Shown: positions 36,343 to 44,467 of the stretch, in pieces | How positions within the stretch are numbered: position 1 is the first letter of the stretch | How the letters are laid out: every line of letters begins with the position of its first letter | Source: Wenzhouxiangella sp. 15190 | GTDB lineage: Bacteria > Pseudomonadota > Gammaproteobacteria > Xanthomonadales > Wenzhouxiangellaceae | Assembly: GCF_003417465.1 (NCBI RefSeq) | Contig: NZ_QVMV01000008.1 | Location: 47,073-111,072, forward strand | Direction: 5' to 3' | Length of the DNA stretch: 64,000 nt | The notes under the pieces: generated by a model | Told to the model about the DNA's origin: nothing | Seen by the model: only the letters and a program-made list of their open reading frames with translations | Database searches by the model: none | Made by a program: the position numbers and the translations under genes

Positions 36343-37023
36343 CTAGCGAGCGATCATCAGGTGGAGGCGGCTGCCGACACGCTGGGCCAGATCGCCCAGG
36401 TCCCCGGTCCGATCGATGATCTTGTAGAGAAACATGACATCGATGGGCGGCAAATCCTTTTCGACTTCCAGAAGCTCGGCGCGAATCCGGACCTGCAGGC
36501 TGTCGCTGTCGTTTTCGATTTCGTCGAGCTTCTTGATCATCCCCATGACCAGGTCGATCTCGCTACCGCTGAACCCCGTCTCGAACAATTCGTCGAGTTC
36601 GTTGACCGTCTTGTGCGCCTGGCCCACGGCTTCGAGGCAGCGGTCGACGAAGCTGAGATACAGCTCCTGCAGAGGTTCGGGGATGACCATTCGACGGCCG
36701 AGCATCAGGCCGGAAATATCGCGCGCCTTGTTGGCAATGCGGTCCTGCACCGAGAGCATCTCGAGCACGTCCGTTCGGGCCACCGGCATGAAAAGGCTGC
36801 GCGGCAGATTCAGCCTCAGCTCGCGCTTGAGATCATCGGCTTCGTGTTCGAGGTTGACGATGCTCTTGCGAACCTCGGCGGCCTTTTCCCAGTCCCCGGA
36901 CTGTGCGGCACGCACGAAATCGGGCAGTTTGAAGGCGCAGCCGGCCGCTTTCTCGAAGTGCTGCTGAAGCGGGCGCACCGGCGACTGGCCAAATACGCGG
37001 GAAATGTAACCGGTTGGATTCAT
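36343..37023 (-). CDS. TIGR00153/DUF47 phosphate transport accessory protein
   Basis: The 226-residue all-helical protein is related to PhoU. It starts MNPTGYISRVFGQSPVRPLQQHFE and contains the helix-bundle acidic motifs NLEHEADDLKRELR and KLDEIENDSD. DUF47 proteins are cytoplasmic partners that control Pit transporters. The ATG at 37023 is preceded by aggga; a longer frame to 37089 lacks this. It forms an operon with the Pit gene. Confidence 0.9.
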   Translation of the reverse strand: MNPTGYISRVFGQSPVRPLQQHFEKAAGCAFKLPDFVRAAQSGDWEKAAEVRKSIVNLEHEADDLKRELRLNLPRSLFMPVARTDVLEMLSVQDRIANKARDISGLMLGRRMVIPEPLQELYLSFVDRCLEAVGQAHKTVNELDELFETGFSGSEIDLVMGMIKKLDEIENDSDSLQVRIRAELLEVEKDLPPIDVMFLYKIIDRTGDLGDLAQRVGSRLHLMIAR

Positions 37024-37187
37024 TGGGATTTTCCCTGGATAACAGGATAATTCATATAAGGAAGAAATTGTAACAGCTTCGTGAAGCAATCATCATGGCC
37101 CTGCCTGGAGATCAATTTTGCATTGTGTGACTGGCGTCTCAGTGCATTGCTGGCATAATGCTCCAATGGATTCCTGAGTTTCTGGAT

Positions 37188-38471
37188 ATGGCGCAGGAAA
37201 AGGGACAGCCCGACTCGATCTGGACACGCGAGATGATCGTCCACCCCTCCGATCTGGAGGTGGGCAACTTTGTCGTGCGTCTGGATATTCCCTGGATTGA
37301 TACGCCTTTTCCGCTACAGGGCGTCCTGATCGATTCGGAAGAAAGGAAAGAATGGTTCGAGGATCACTGCGAGTGGGTTGTCATCGACTTCGAGCGCAGC
37401 GATACGCCTCCGCCGTCTCCTCGACCGATTCCGCTAGGTGGAAAGCCCAAGAAAGAAGAACCCATAAGACCTTCCACCGATCTTCGCGATCCCATCAATG
37501 CGTTGCGGGGCGATCGCATCGACAAGGAAAGTGTGGGCGTGGCGCTTCGCGCCTACAACATTCTCGACAGCCAGGCGAGGCAACTCATTCGGGGGTTCGC
37601 CCAGAAAGGGACCGTGGAAATCAAGACGGCCGAACGCGTGGTGGCCGAGCTGGCCGGCTATCTGCAGCAGAATCTCGCGGCCATGGTCTGGCTGACCCGA
37701 ATCAAGGAGCGCGACGACTATACGGCGCAGCACTCCATCAATTCCGCCATCCTGGCGCTGGGACTGGCGCACGCGCTCGATTGGTCGCCGGACCAGGTCG
37801 AGCGAGCGGGCATGGCCGCTTTGCTGCACGACGTCGGTAATGTCGATATCGACTCCTCGATTCTCAACAAACCCGATCTCCTCAACGAAGAGGAGTACCG
37901 GCACGTCAAGACGCATACCGAGCACGGGTACGAGCTGCTTGCACGGCGCGACGACGTCGACGAGGCCATCGCCATGGCCGCCCTGGAGCACCACGAACGA
38001 AGCGACGGCAAGGGTTATCCCCACGGCAAGCAGTCAGGCGACATCAAGCAGGTTTCGCGTCTGGTGTCGATCGTTGACGTCTACGATGCCGTGACATCAC
38101 AGCGAAGCTATCGGCCGGCGCGTTCCCACCACGATGCCCTCGGTGTGCTCTGGCGCGCCCGTTCGCACAAATTCGACCGGAAGATGGTTGAAACCTTCAT
38201 TCACTTCCTCGGATGGGTGGCGCCGGGCACTTTGGTGCGCCTGTCGAACGGTGATCTGGCGATCGTGGAGGAGACCAATATCGTCCACGGTTTCTATCCG
38301 GTCGTACGCAAGCTCATTCACGGCGGAACGGGCTATCGGCCCGGTGAGCGTGTCGACCTGGCGGAGTTGCGCGACGACGACGGCAATCCGATGATCCACA
38401 TCGAGGAGGTACTGCCCGACGGATTGCCCGGCGTCAACGTCAAGGCCATGCTGGTCTCCGTGCTGGAGTGA
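37188..38471 (+). CDS. DUF3391/HD-GYP cyclic-di-GMP phosphodiesterase (1)
   Basis: The 427-residue protein has an N-terminal DUF3391 domain (about 1-120: VGNFVVRLDIPWIDTPFPLQGVLID) and an HD-GYP domain (about 165-350). The motifs read HDVGN (usual HDIGK, so the Lys is Asn here), HHERSDGKGYP and DVYDAVTS. HD-GYP enzymes hydrolyse c-di-GMP to GMP using two or three metals. The start at 37188 aligns with the paralogue; 37158 is also in frame. The next gene is a paralogue 75 nt downstream, so this looks like a tandem duplication. The altered HD motif may reduce activity. Confidence 0.87.
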   Translation: MAQEKGQPDSIWTREMIVHPSDLEVGNFVVRLDIPWIDTPFPLQGVLIDSEERKEWFEDHCEWVVIDFERSDTPPPSPRPIPLGGKPKKEEPIRPSTDLRDPINALRGDRIDKESVGVALRAYNILDSQARQLIRGFAQKGTVEIKTAERVVAELAGYLQQNLAAMVWLTRIKERDDYTAQHSINSAILALGLAHALDWSPDQVERAGMAALLHDVGNVDIDSSILNKPDLLNEEEYRHVKTHTEHGYELLARRDDVDEAIAMAALEHHERSDGKGYPHGKQSGDIKQVSRLVSIVDVYDAVTSQRSYRPARSHHDALGVLWRARSHKFDRKMVETFIHFLGWVAPGTLVRLSNGDLAIVEETNIVHGFYPVVRKLIHGGTGYRPGERVDLAELRDDDGNPMIHIEEVLPDGLPGVNVKAMLVSVLE

Positions 38472-38546
38472 GCTGCTGGACAGCGTCTTCTTCGCGGCGT
38501 TATAGTTTTCTCCGGTAGGGCCAATGACCGAACCGAGGGGACAGGC

Positions 38547-39824
38547 ATGCCCGAGCGTCCAAGCGGGTGGGCTTTCGAAAGCCGCGTCGATCCGTCCGAG
38601 TTGCAGTTCGGACACTTCGTGACGCGTCTGGACATCCCGTGGTCGGAGACACAATTTCCCCTGCAGGGCGTTCTGATCGACTCAGCGGACAAGAAGCGCT
38701 GGATGCAGGAAAACTGCGCGTGGGTGGTCATTTCCCGCGAGCACAGCCCCAACCAGTGGATGCCCACGAGTCGATTGCCGGCTGCGCCCGATTCGAGCAG
38801 CCCCCGGCGGCTACGGGCCTCTCGCTCAGGGAAAGGAAAAATACTCGAGGGTGAGGTCAATGCTGAAACCCTGAATCGAGCGCTCGAGATCCACAATTCC
38901 CTGGACAGTCGTATTCGAGACCTGGCGGAGCAGTTCCGGGCAGGTAGTGAGGTCGACGTGGATTCGGCCCAATCGGTGGTGTCCGAACTGGCGAGTGTGC
39001 TGGAAGAGCATGCTGCGGCATTGGTCTGGCTGACGCGAATCAAGACTCGTGATGACTACACGGCCCAGCACTGCATCAATGCCTCGATCCTGTCATTGGG
39101 CCTCGCTCATGCACTGGATTGGGAGGAGAAAAAGATCGAATACGCCGGGCTGGCGGGGTTGCTTCACGACCTGGGCAAGCTGCGAATCGAATCGGAAATC
39201 CTCAACAAGCCGGGTCCCCTCACGGCTGAAGAGTACGAGATCATAAAGACGCATACGACCATCGGATACCAGCTTCTCCAGGAAGAAGGAGGACTGCCGG
39301 ATGCCGTGGTCCAGGCCGTTTTACACCACCATGAGCGCCCCGACGGCCGGGGATATCCGCAAGGCCTTGCCGGCGGTGCAATACCTCAACTGGCGCGGCT
39401 GGTTGGCATCGTCGATGCCTATGATGCGATCACGTCCCGGCGCGTATACGATCCGGCACGTTCGCATCACGACGCCTTCAGTGTGCTCTGGAAACAGCGC
39501 AATCAGCAGTTCGACGGGCCGATGGTCGAGGCGTTTACCCACTACCTCGGTTGGGTGACACCGGGTACACTGGTGCGCTTGAGTAACGGGCGTCTCGCAT
39601 TGGTCCTGCAGACCGGTGAAGGACGCGGTCTTCTTCCGATGGTCCGGTTGCTCGAGATCACTGATGCCGGCCACAGGCTCGGAGACACGCTCGATTTGGC
39701 CAGCCAGCGGCCAGAGGTCGGAGATGCGCCGGTTCGCATTGCCGAAGTCCTTCCCGATGGCACCGAGGATGTGAATATCCGCGAACTGTCGAGAGCTTTC
39801 GATTCCTCTCCGGACTTGGCTTGA
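38547..39824 (+). CDS. DUF3391/HD-GYP cyclic-di-GMP phosphodiesterase (2)
   Basis: The 425-residue paralogue of the preceding gene has the same layout: DUF3391 (about 1-110: FGHFVTRLDIPWSETQFPLQGVLID) and HD-GYP (about 160-350). Here the motifs are intact: HDLGKL, HHERPDGRGYP and DAYDAITSRR. It should degrade c-di-GMP. A response regulator gene follows 62 nt later, suggesting a signalling operon. Confidence 0.9.
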   Translation: MPERPSGWAFESRVDPSELQFGHFVTRLDIPWSETQFPLQGVLIDSADKKRWMQENCAWVVISREHSPNQWMPTSRLPAAPDSSSPRRLRASRSGKGKILEGEVNAETLNRALEIHNSLDSRIRDLAEQFRAGSEVDVDSAQSVVSELASVLEEHAAALVWLTRIKTRDDYTAQHCINASILSLGLAHALDWEEKKIEYAGLAGLLHDLGKLRIESEILNKPGPLTAEEYEIIKTHTTIGYQLLQEEGGLPDAVVQAVLHHHERPDGRGYPQGLAGGAIPQLARLVGIVDAYDAITSRRVYDPARSHHDAFSVLWKQRNQQFDGPMVEAFTHYLGWVTPGTLVRLSNGRLALVLQTGEGRGLLPMVRLLEITDAGHRLGDTLDLASQRPEVGDAPVRIAEVLPDGTEDVNIRELSRAFDSSPDLA

Positions 39825-39886
39825 TCGTTTCTTCCGGTAGATAATCGACACATCGACCACGCCATCCGAATTCAGAGGGAGCCTGG

Positions 39887-40387
39887 ATGAGTCAGTTGGA
39901 CCGATTTCGACGGCTGCTGGGAATGCGTCAGCCCGACGATCGCCGCCAGGGGCGGCGCCTGCACGCACGACGCGGTATGCGAGTACTTGTCGTCGACGAT
40001 TCCCGCACCATCGTGGCCGCGTTGGGCCACATGTTGAATCAGAACGGTTACGAAACGCGGGACGCCGGCGATGCCGAAACGGCGTTGAAGCTGGCTGCCG
40101 AAGATCCGCCCGACCTGATCTTTCTCGATATCGTGCTGCCGGGCATGAGCGGGTTTACCGCCTTGCGTAAGCTGCGCCGTCATCCCGCCACCGAGTCCGT
40201 GCCAGTCATCATGATCAGCGGCAATCCACAAGCTGTCGAAGAGTTCTATCTCAAGAAGATTGGTGCCGACGGGTTCATGAAGAAGCCGTTCGGACGCTAC
40301 GAGGTGTTCTCGCGCATCGAGCGGCTGGTCAGTGCCGGTGAGCTTCCCGCGCGAGGCGTCCGGGAAGGGCAGGCTGAATCCGATTGA
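39887..40387 (+). CDS. Single-domain response regulator (PilH/CheY-like)
   Basis: The 166-residue protein has a basic N-terminal extension (1-30) and a receiver domain (about 31-150) with the acidic pair in VLVVDDSRT, the phosphoacceptor Asp in LIFLDIVLPGMSG and Lys in FMKKPFG. It lacks an output domain, as in PilH-like regulators. SD-like gaggga lies before the ATG. It follows the two HD-GYP genes. Confidence 0.87.
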   Translation: MSQLDRFRRLLGMRQPDDRRQGRRLHARRGMRVLVVDDSRTIVAALGHMLNQNGYETRDAGDAETALKLAAEDPPDLIFLDIVLPGMSGFTALRKLRRHPATESVPVIMISGNPQAVEEFYLKKIGADGFMKKPFGRYEVFSRIERLVSAGELPARGVREGQAESD

Positions 40388-40481
40388 GGTCCCGCGAGCC
40401 GTAAGCCGGTTGATCCACGTCAAGCCGTTTGTGGGCGCTCTCGCCTACACTGACTGACATCGTATGGCTGGAGGCTTCATC

Positions 40482-40697
40482 ATGGACCGCAAGCAACTGC
40501 TCGAGCGCCGGGACGAACTGATTCAGCGTCTGGATGCCATACGTCGGGACCTCGGCGGTGGGCTTGATCGTGACCTGGAAGAACAGGCTCAGCAACTCGA
40601 AAACCAGGAAGCGTTGATGGAGATCGCCCGGATCGCCGAGGCGGAGCTGGCCGAAGTCGAGCGCAAGCTCGCCGAGTTCGATTCGTCCGGCGATTGA
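40482..40697 (+). CDS. DksA-like coiled-coil protein lacking the zinc finger
   Basis: The 71-residue protein starts at an ATG fixed by GGAGG (40470-40474), 7 nt upstream. The sequence is a helical hairpin (LLERRDELIQRLDAI, LEEQAQQLENQEALMEI, EAELAEVERKLAEF) that resembles the coiled coil of TraR/DksA-family proteins, including their EQA..EN.E.L word. The Cys4 zinc-finger region that normally follows is missing, and the protein ends SSGD. It may still reach into the RNA polymerase secondary channel or be a remnant. Family assignment is tentative. Confidence 0.6.
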   Translation: MDRKQLLERRDELIQRLDAIRRDLGGGLDRDLEEQAQQLENQEALMEIARIAEAELAEVERKLAEFDSSGD

Positions 40698-40743
40698 ACG
40701 AAATGTGACAGACACGCTGCAATGGTGTGACCTTTTAATCGTT

Positions 40744-40761
40744 CTGTCATATTTCTGCCAC
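40744..40761 (+). promoter_or_regulatory. Pho-box-like site upstream of the porin
   Basis: CTGTCAT-ATTT-CTGCCAC closely matches the PhoB consensus of two CTGTCAT-like 7-mers separated by four A/T bases; only the second repeat has one changed base. It is 65 nt before the start codon of the porin gene. This suggests induction of the porin in phosphate starvation. Confidence 0.6.
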
Positions 40762-40825
40762 ACACTATCGCGCTGTCGATGCTGTGCTTTGTCATCAGCG
40801 CTACACTCAAGGCAGGAACTTAACA

Positions 40826-42010
40826 ATGACCCGGATGACTTCTTTTTATTGCATACCCGCCAAAGCGAGCGGTGCTGTTCGATGGTGCTTGGTGTTGGTG
40901 GCCATGGTGTCCACCGGCGCGGCGCATGCCCAGGAAGCCGGATGGGAATTCGGCGGCGATCTTCGCGGTGGCTTCTACGCCAGTGAACGTGACTCACGCT
41001 CCGGCTTTGAAAGCAGCGACGAGAGTCTGCGTGGCCGCTTCAGGCTGTTCGCCCAGCGCGAACTTTCCGACAACTGGCTTTTCCGGGGTCGTGTGGCGAC
41101 CTGGGTCACGACGGACGGCAACGACTACTCGCTGGAATTCGATCGCTACCGGGCCTCTGGCACGGGGACGCGACCGGGTGAAGTCCACCTCGACGAGTTC
41201 TTTTTCCAGTGGGCCGATGATGCCGACCGGAACACGGTCCGCATCGGCCGTTTCCAGACCGGATTCAAGCTGCCGGTCGTGCCCGACAAGAGTCTCGATC
41301 GCAACGACGCCTCCAATGTGGGTATCGGCTGGACCGACGGCGTGCACTGGATCAGTGAGCTCGGCGGCGGCTGGGAAAGTCATGTCATCGCCCAGCTGAA
41401 TCATCGTCGGGGTACGGGCAACACCTTCCGCGGTCCGATCGACTTCTCCGACAGCGGAAGCCGCCTCGGTGCTTATCTCGGGTTGCGCTCGACTGAATCC
41501 TGGGGGCCGGTTTCGATGCGCATGCTCACGCTGAACTGGATTCCCGATGCCCTGGCCACCCACGGCGTGGCCGATCCGCGGCGCGACGATTACCTGACGA
41601 TGACGGCCAAGGCGGCGGCCGAATGGCCCGTGGGCGAAGCGGGAACACGTTTCGTGCTGGCGGGCGAGTATGGCCACGCCTTTGATACGCCGAAGGAGAG
41701 CGTGATGCTGATCGGTACCCCTGGCGACGACGTGGATGGTGATGGCTACCAACTCAGTGCCAACCTGTTCGACATCCGTCCCGGCCACAACCTGGGCGTG
41801 GTCTACGGCCACGTGGAATCCGGCTGGTTGATTTCCAATGATTTCCGCAACAACAACGATCTCTACGAGATTCGATATCAGCACCATTTCAACCAGCAGC
41901 TGCGCGTCGATATCCGCTTCCGAATCCGCGAAGAAATCGAACAACGTATCGCTGCCTCGCAGCTTCAGGAGGACCGGGACCTCTACGTCCGGTTTACCTA
42001 TAAGCTCTGA
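40826..42010 (+). CDS. Outer-membrane porin-like beta-barrel protein
   Basis: The 394-residue exported protein has a signal peptide ending STGAAHA-Q. The mature part has alternating hydrophobic strands, many aromatic residues, and a C-terminal strand VRFTYKL with a terminal hydrophobic residue, as expected for an outer-membrane barrel. Motifs such as RIGRFQTGF recall porins of the OprP/OprO and alginate-type groups, but identity is not secure. The start at 40826 follows caggaac; the longer frame to 40784 is unlikely. A Pho-box-like site lies 65 nt upstream, which would fit anion or phosphate uptake. Confidence 0.72.
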   Translation: MTRMTSFYCIPAKASGAVRWCLVLVAMVSTGAAHAQEAGWEFGGDLRGGFYASERDSRSGFESSDESLRGRFRLFAQRELSDNWLFRGRVATWVTTDGNDYSLEFDRYRASGTGTRPGEVHLDEFFFQWADDADRNTVRIGRFQTGFKLPVVPDKSLDRNDASNVGIGWTDGVHWISELGGGWESHVIAQLNHRRGTGNTFRGPIDFSDSGSRLGAYLGLRSTESWGPVSMRMLTLNWIPDALATHGVADPRRDDYLTMTAKAAAEWPVGEAGTRFVLAGEYGHAFDTPKESVMLIGTPGDDVDGDGYQLSANLFDIRPGHNLGVVYGHVESGWLISNDFRNNNDLYEIRYQHHFNQQLRVDIRFRIREEIEQRIAASQLQEDRDLYVRFTYKL

Positions 42011-42100
42011 GTTTTCGAACTTGCGCATAGTTGCCCGGCCGATACGCCGGGCAACCATCTGCTAAATTGAGCGGCGCCTGATTCACGAAGTGAGAAATCA

Positions 42101-43507
42101 ATGGTCGCCGCCACGCTCGTCGTCTATCTCGTCCTGCTATTGACCATTGGCGTATGGGCCCAGCGCAGGGTGGGGGATACGGCCGATTTTCATCTGGCCG
42201 GTCGCCGCATGGGCCCGATCATCGCATCGCTCAGCGCTTCGGCCAGTTCATCGTCGGCCTGGACCCTCCTCGGCGTCAGCGGCGCAGCCTATGCCTGGGG
42301 GGTGCAGGCGCTGTGGCTGATTCCGGCCATCTGGTCGGGTTTTTTCATCAACTGGGTTTTCATCGCGCCGAGGCTGCAACCGGCCAGCCGCGACAACGGT
42401 GCCCTGACCCTGGTCCAGTTTCTCGGTCAGGGCGCGGGCTCGGGCAGCGAGCGCCGCATTCGCGCTTTCGGCGCCGCCATCATCCTGTTCTGCTTTACCT
42501 TCTACGTCGCATCTCAGTTCCAGGCGGCGGGTGCGGCCATAAGCACCGCCCTGAACGTCGATACCGCCGTGGCCATTCTCTCGGGCGCGGCCATCGTGAT
42601 CGCCTATGTGTTTCTGGGCGGCTTCTGGGCGGCGAGCGTGACCGACGCCCTGCAGGGGCTGATGATGTTCTTCGTCGCGCTCGTGCTGCCGGTCGTGGCG
42701 CTGGTGGCCGTCGGTGGTCCCGCTGGTTTGCATGCGGGGCTGCAGGCGCTCGACGACCCGTCACTCACGCGCCTGGTCGACCAGCCCGGGCTGTTGCTGT
42801 CGATGGTATTCGTCGCCGGGCTGTTCGGAATCGGGCTCGGCTATCCGGGGCAGCCGCACGTGGTCAATCGTTTCATGGCCCTGCGCTCCGGCACCGAGAT
42901 TCGTTTCGCCCGTAACATCGCCCTGGGCTGGGCGGCGGTGATCTACATCGGCATGGTGGTATTGGGCTGGTCCGGCCGTGTGTTGATGCCGGAGTTGGCC
43001 GACGGTGAGTCGGTCCTGCTGGAGCTGGCGGTGGACTTGTTGCCGGCGGTCCTCGGTGGCCTGGTGGCCGGCGGGGTTCTGGCCGCGATCATGTCGACCT
43101 CCGACAGCCAGCTTCTGGTGGCCGGCTCCGCGGTCAGCCATGACCTGCGGCGTGGTTCGGTTTCGCTGGCCGTGGATCGCGTCGTCATCGTCATCCTGGG
43201 CTTGGCGGCCGTGGCGCTGGCTCTCTGGTTTCCGGACTCGATCTTCGATCGGGTGCTGTTCGCCTGGCAGGCGCTGGGCAATGCCTTCGGTCCGCTGTTG
43301 GTGGTGATGCTTTTCGCCGGCTATGTCCGGCCGGGTTATCGCCTGGCGGCCATGCTGATCGGGTTTGCCATGACGGTCACAATCAGCTTCTTTCCGCAGG
43401 CGCCCGGCAATGCTATCGAGCGCCTGGTGCCGTTGTTCATTGCCCTGGCCATCGCACTGGCCGGCGTGCAGCGCGGCGGTGACCGGTCGGGTGAGGGGTC
43501 CCGGTGA
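42101..43507 (+). CDS. Sodium:solute symporter family transporter (proline permease-like)
   Basis: The 468-residue inner-membrane carrier has about 13 helices. The N-terminal DFHLAGRRMGPIIASLSASASSSSAWTLLGVSGAAY and the YPGQPHVVNRFMALRS segment match the PutP-like SSS family. It should couple Na+ entry to uptake of an organic solute such as proline, acetate or another small molecule; the substrate is not clear. A weak SD lies upstream. It follows the porin with a 90-nt gap. Confidence 0.88.
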   Translation: MVAATLVVYLVLLLTIGVWAQRRVGDTADFHLAGRRMGPIIASLSASASSSSAWTLLGVSGAAYAWGVQALWLIPAIWSGFFINWVFIAPRLQPASRDNGALTLVQFLGQGAGSGSERRIRAFGAAIILFCFTFYVASQFQAAGAAISTALNVDTAVAILSGAAIVIAYVFLGGFWAASVTDALQGLMMFFVALVLPVVALVAVGGPAGLHAGLQALDDPSLTRLVDQPGLLLSMVFVAGLFGIGLGYPGQPHVVNRFMALRSGTEIRFARNIALGWAAVIYIGMVVLGWSGRVLMPELADGESVLLELAVDLLPAVLGGLVAGGVLAAIMSTSDSQLLVAGSAVSHDLRRGSVSLAVDRVVIVILGLAAVALALWFPDSIFDRVLFAWQALGNAFGPLLVVMLFAGYVRPGYRLAAMLIGFAMTVTISFFPQAPGNAIERLVPLFIALAIALAGVQRGGDRSGEGSR

Positions 43508-43586
43508 GTTGGTGGTTCGCGTGAATATTGTTGCCGATTATCGGCATTTACCCGATCGTAGTCAGCACGCTGTGGCTACGGCGTAA

Positions 43587-43937
43587 TCAGGCTGGTCGGC
43601 AGAACTGCTCGTAGAGCGTGGCCATCAGGGCCCGGACCTCGCCGCTTGCCAGGGAATAGTAGATCACCTGCTGATCCCGCCGGGTCTGGACCAGACCGGC
43701 GTTGCGCAGTACCGCCAGGTGCTGCGACAGGGCCGACTGGCTCAGGGGCAGGTGACTGTTCAGCTCACTGACCGAAAGCTCCGAATCGAGCAGATGGCAA
43801 AGAATCATCAGCCGGTGCGGGTTGGCCATCAGTTTGAGAAAGCCTGCCGCGTGCTCGGCATGCTGCGCCATCTCCTGCGGCGAGGGCATCTCGAACCGCG
43901 AGGACTGGCTGGTCTGAAGTGTGGTAGCGGTAGCCAT
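43587..43937 (-). CDS. Second BigR/SqrR-type ArsR repressor
   Basis: The 116-residue winged-helix regulator contains SQSALSQHLAVLRNAGLVQTRRDQQVIYYSLA. C47 (LMILCHLL) and C113 (YEQFCRPA) have the same 66-residue spacing as the cysteine pair of the other ArsR gene, pointing to persulfide or redox sensing. No obvious target gene is adjacent. Upstream is gggtaattattgccc, an imperfect palindrome that could be its operator (43941-43955). Confidence 0.82.
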   Translation of the reverse strand: MATATTLQTSQSSRFEMPSPQEMAQHAEHAAGFLKLMANPHRLMILCHLLDSELSVSELNSHLPLSQSALSQHLAVLRNAGLVQTRRDQQVIYYSLASGEVRALMATLYEQFCRPA

Positions 43938-44467
43938 AGCGGGTAATTATTGCCCAAAAATGGGTCCTTTCGCAAAAGGATTTTGATTCTGCCGCGAACT
44001 GGCGGCTATTTGAGGATGCGGGCGCCTTCGGTGGCTTGGCGCCACGGGGCGCTTTGGCGCCCGGTTGGTGGGCTGCTTGATGCCGCCGCACGCGGTGCGG
44101 GTCTCGACATGTCAAAATCTGTTTCGCCCGGCCTGCTTCGCAGGCTCTTTCGGCGAGTCACTTTTTTCTTGCGCGAAAAAAGTAACCAAAAGCGCGCTTA
44201 AAGGACGCGGCAGGTCCGCAGGAGTAAATATTCTTGGGGCTTAACGGAATGCTGCCTGTGCCTTCGTTTCTGCTCGGTCGGATTGGGTGGCGTCTTCGGC
44301 AGGGATGGGGCGTAGTCCGCACCCGCACAGCGACCTGTGGCACCAACCGACCCGGCGCCCGGGGGCGCCACGGACACCCGCGGAGATCGCCCTCATGCCC
44401 ACCCTTTGGTCCGTCGCGCGGCGACCGGCTACAATGGGTAGTTCCCGTTCAACCGTGAATTCACGCC
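43938..44467. other. 530-base non-coding stretch with hairpins
   Basis: Between the ArsR and IcmF genes there is a GCCTGC/GCAGGC hairpin (44131-44145) and a stem acttttttc/gaaaaaagt (44160-44183) whose sequence (cgcgaaaaaagtaacc) resembles intergenic repeats of other gammaproteobacteria. Many short frames are present but none has a convincing SD or recognisable protein. No cobalamin riboswitch signature was found upstream of IcmF. Confidence 0.55.

Noticed and set aside
44158..44346. Short frame of 62 codons
   Set aside because: It reads through a hairpin repeat region, with no SD and no recognisable product.
44210..44467. Cobalamin riboswitch upstream of icmF
   Set aside because: No B12-box-like sequence or matching helices could be found.
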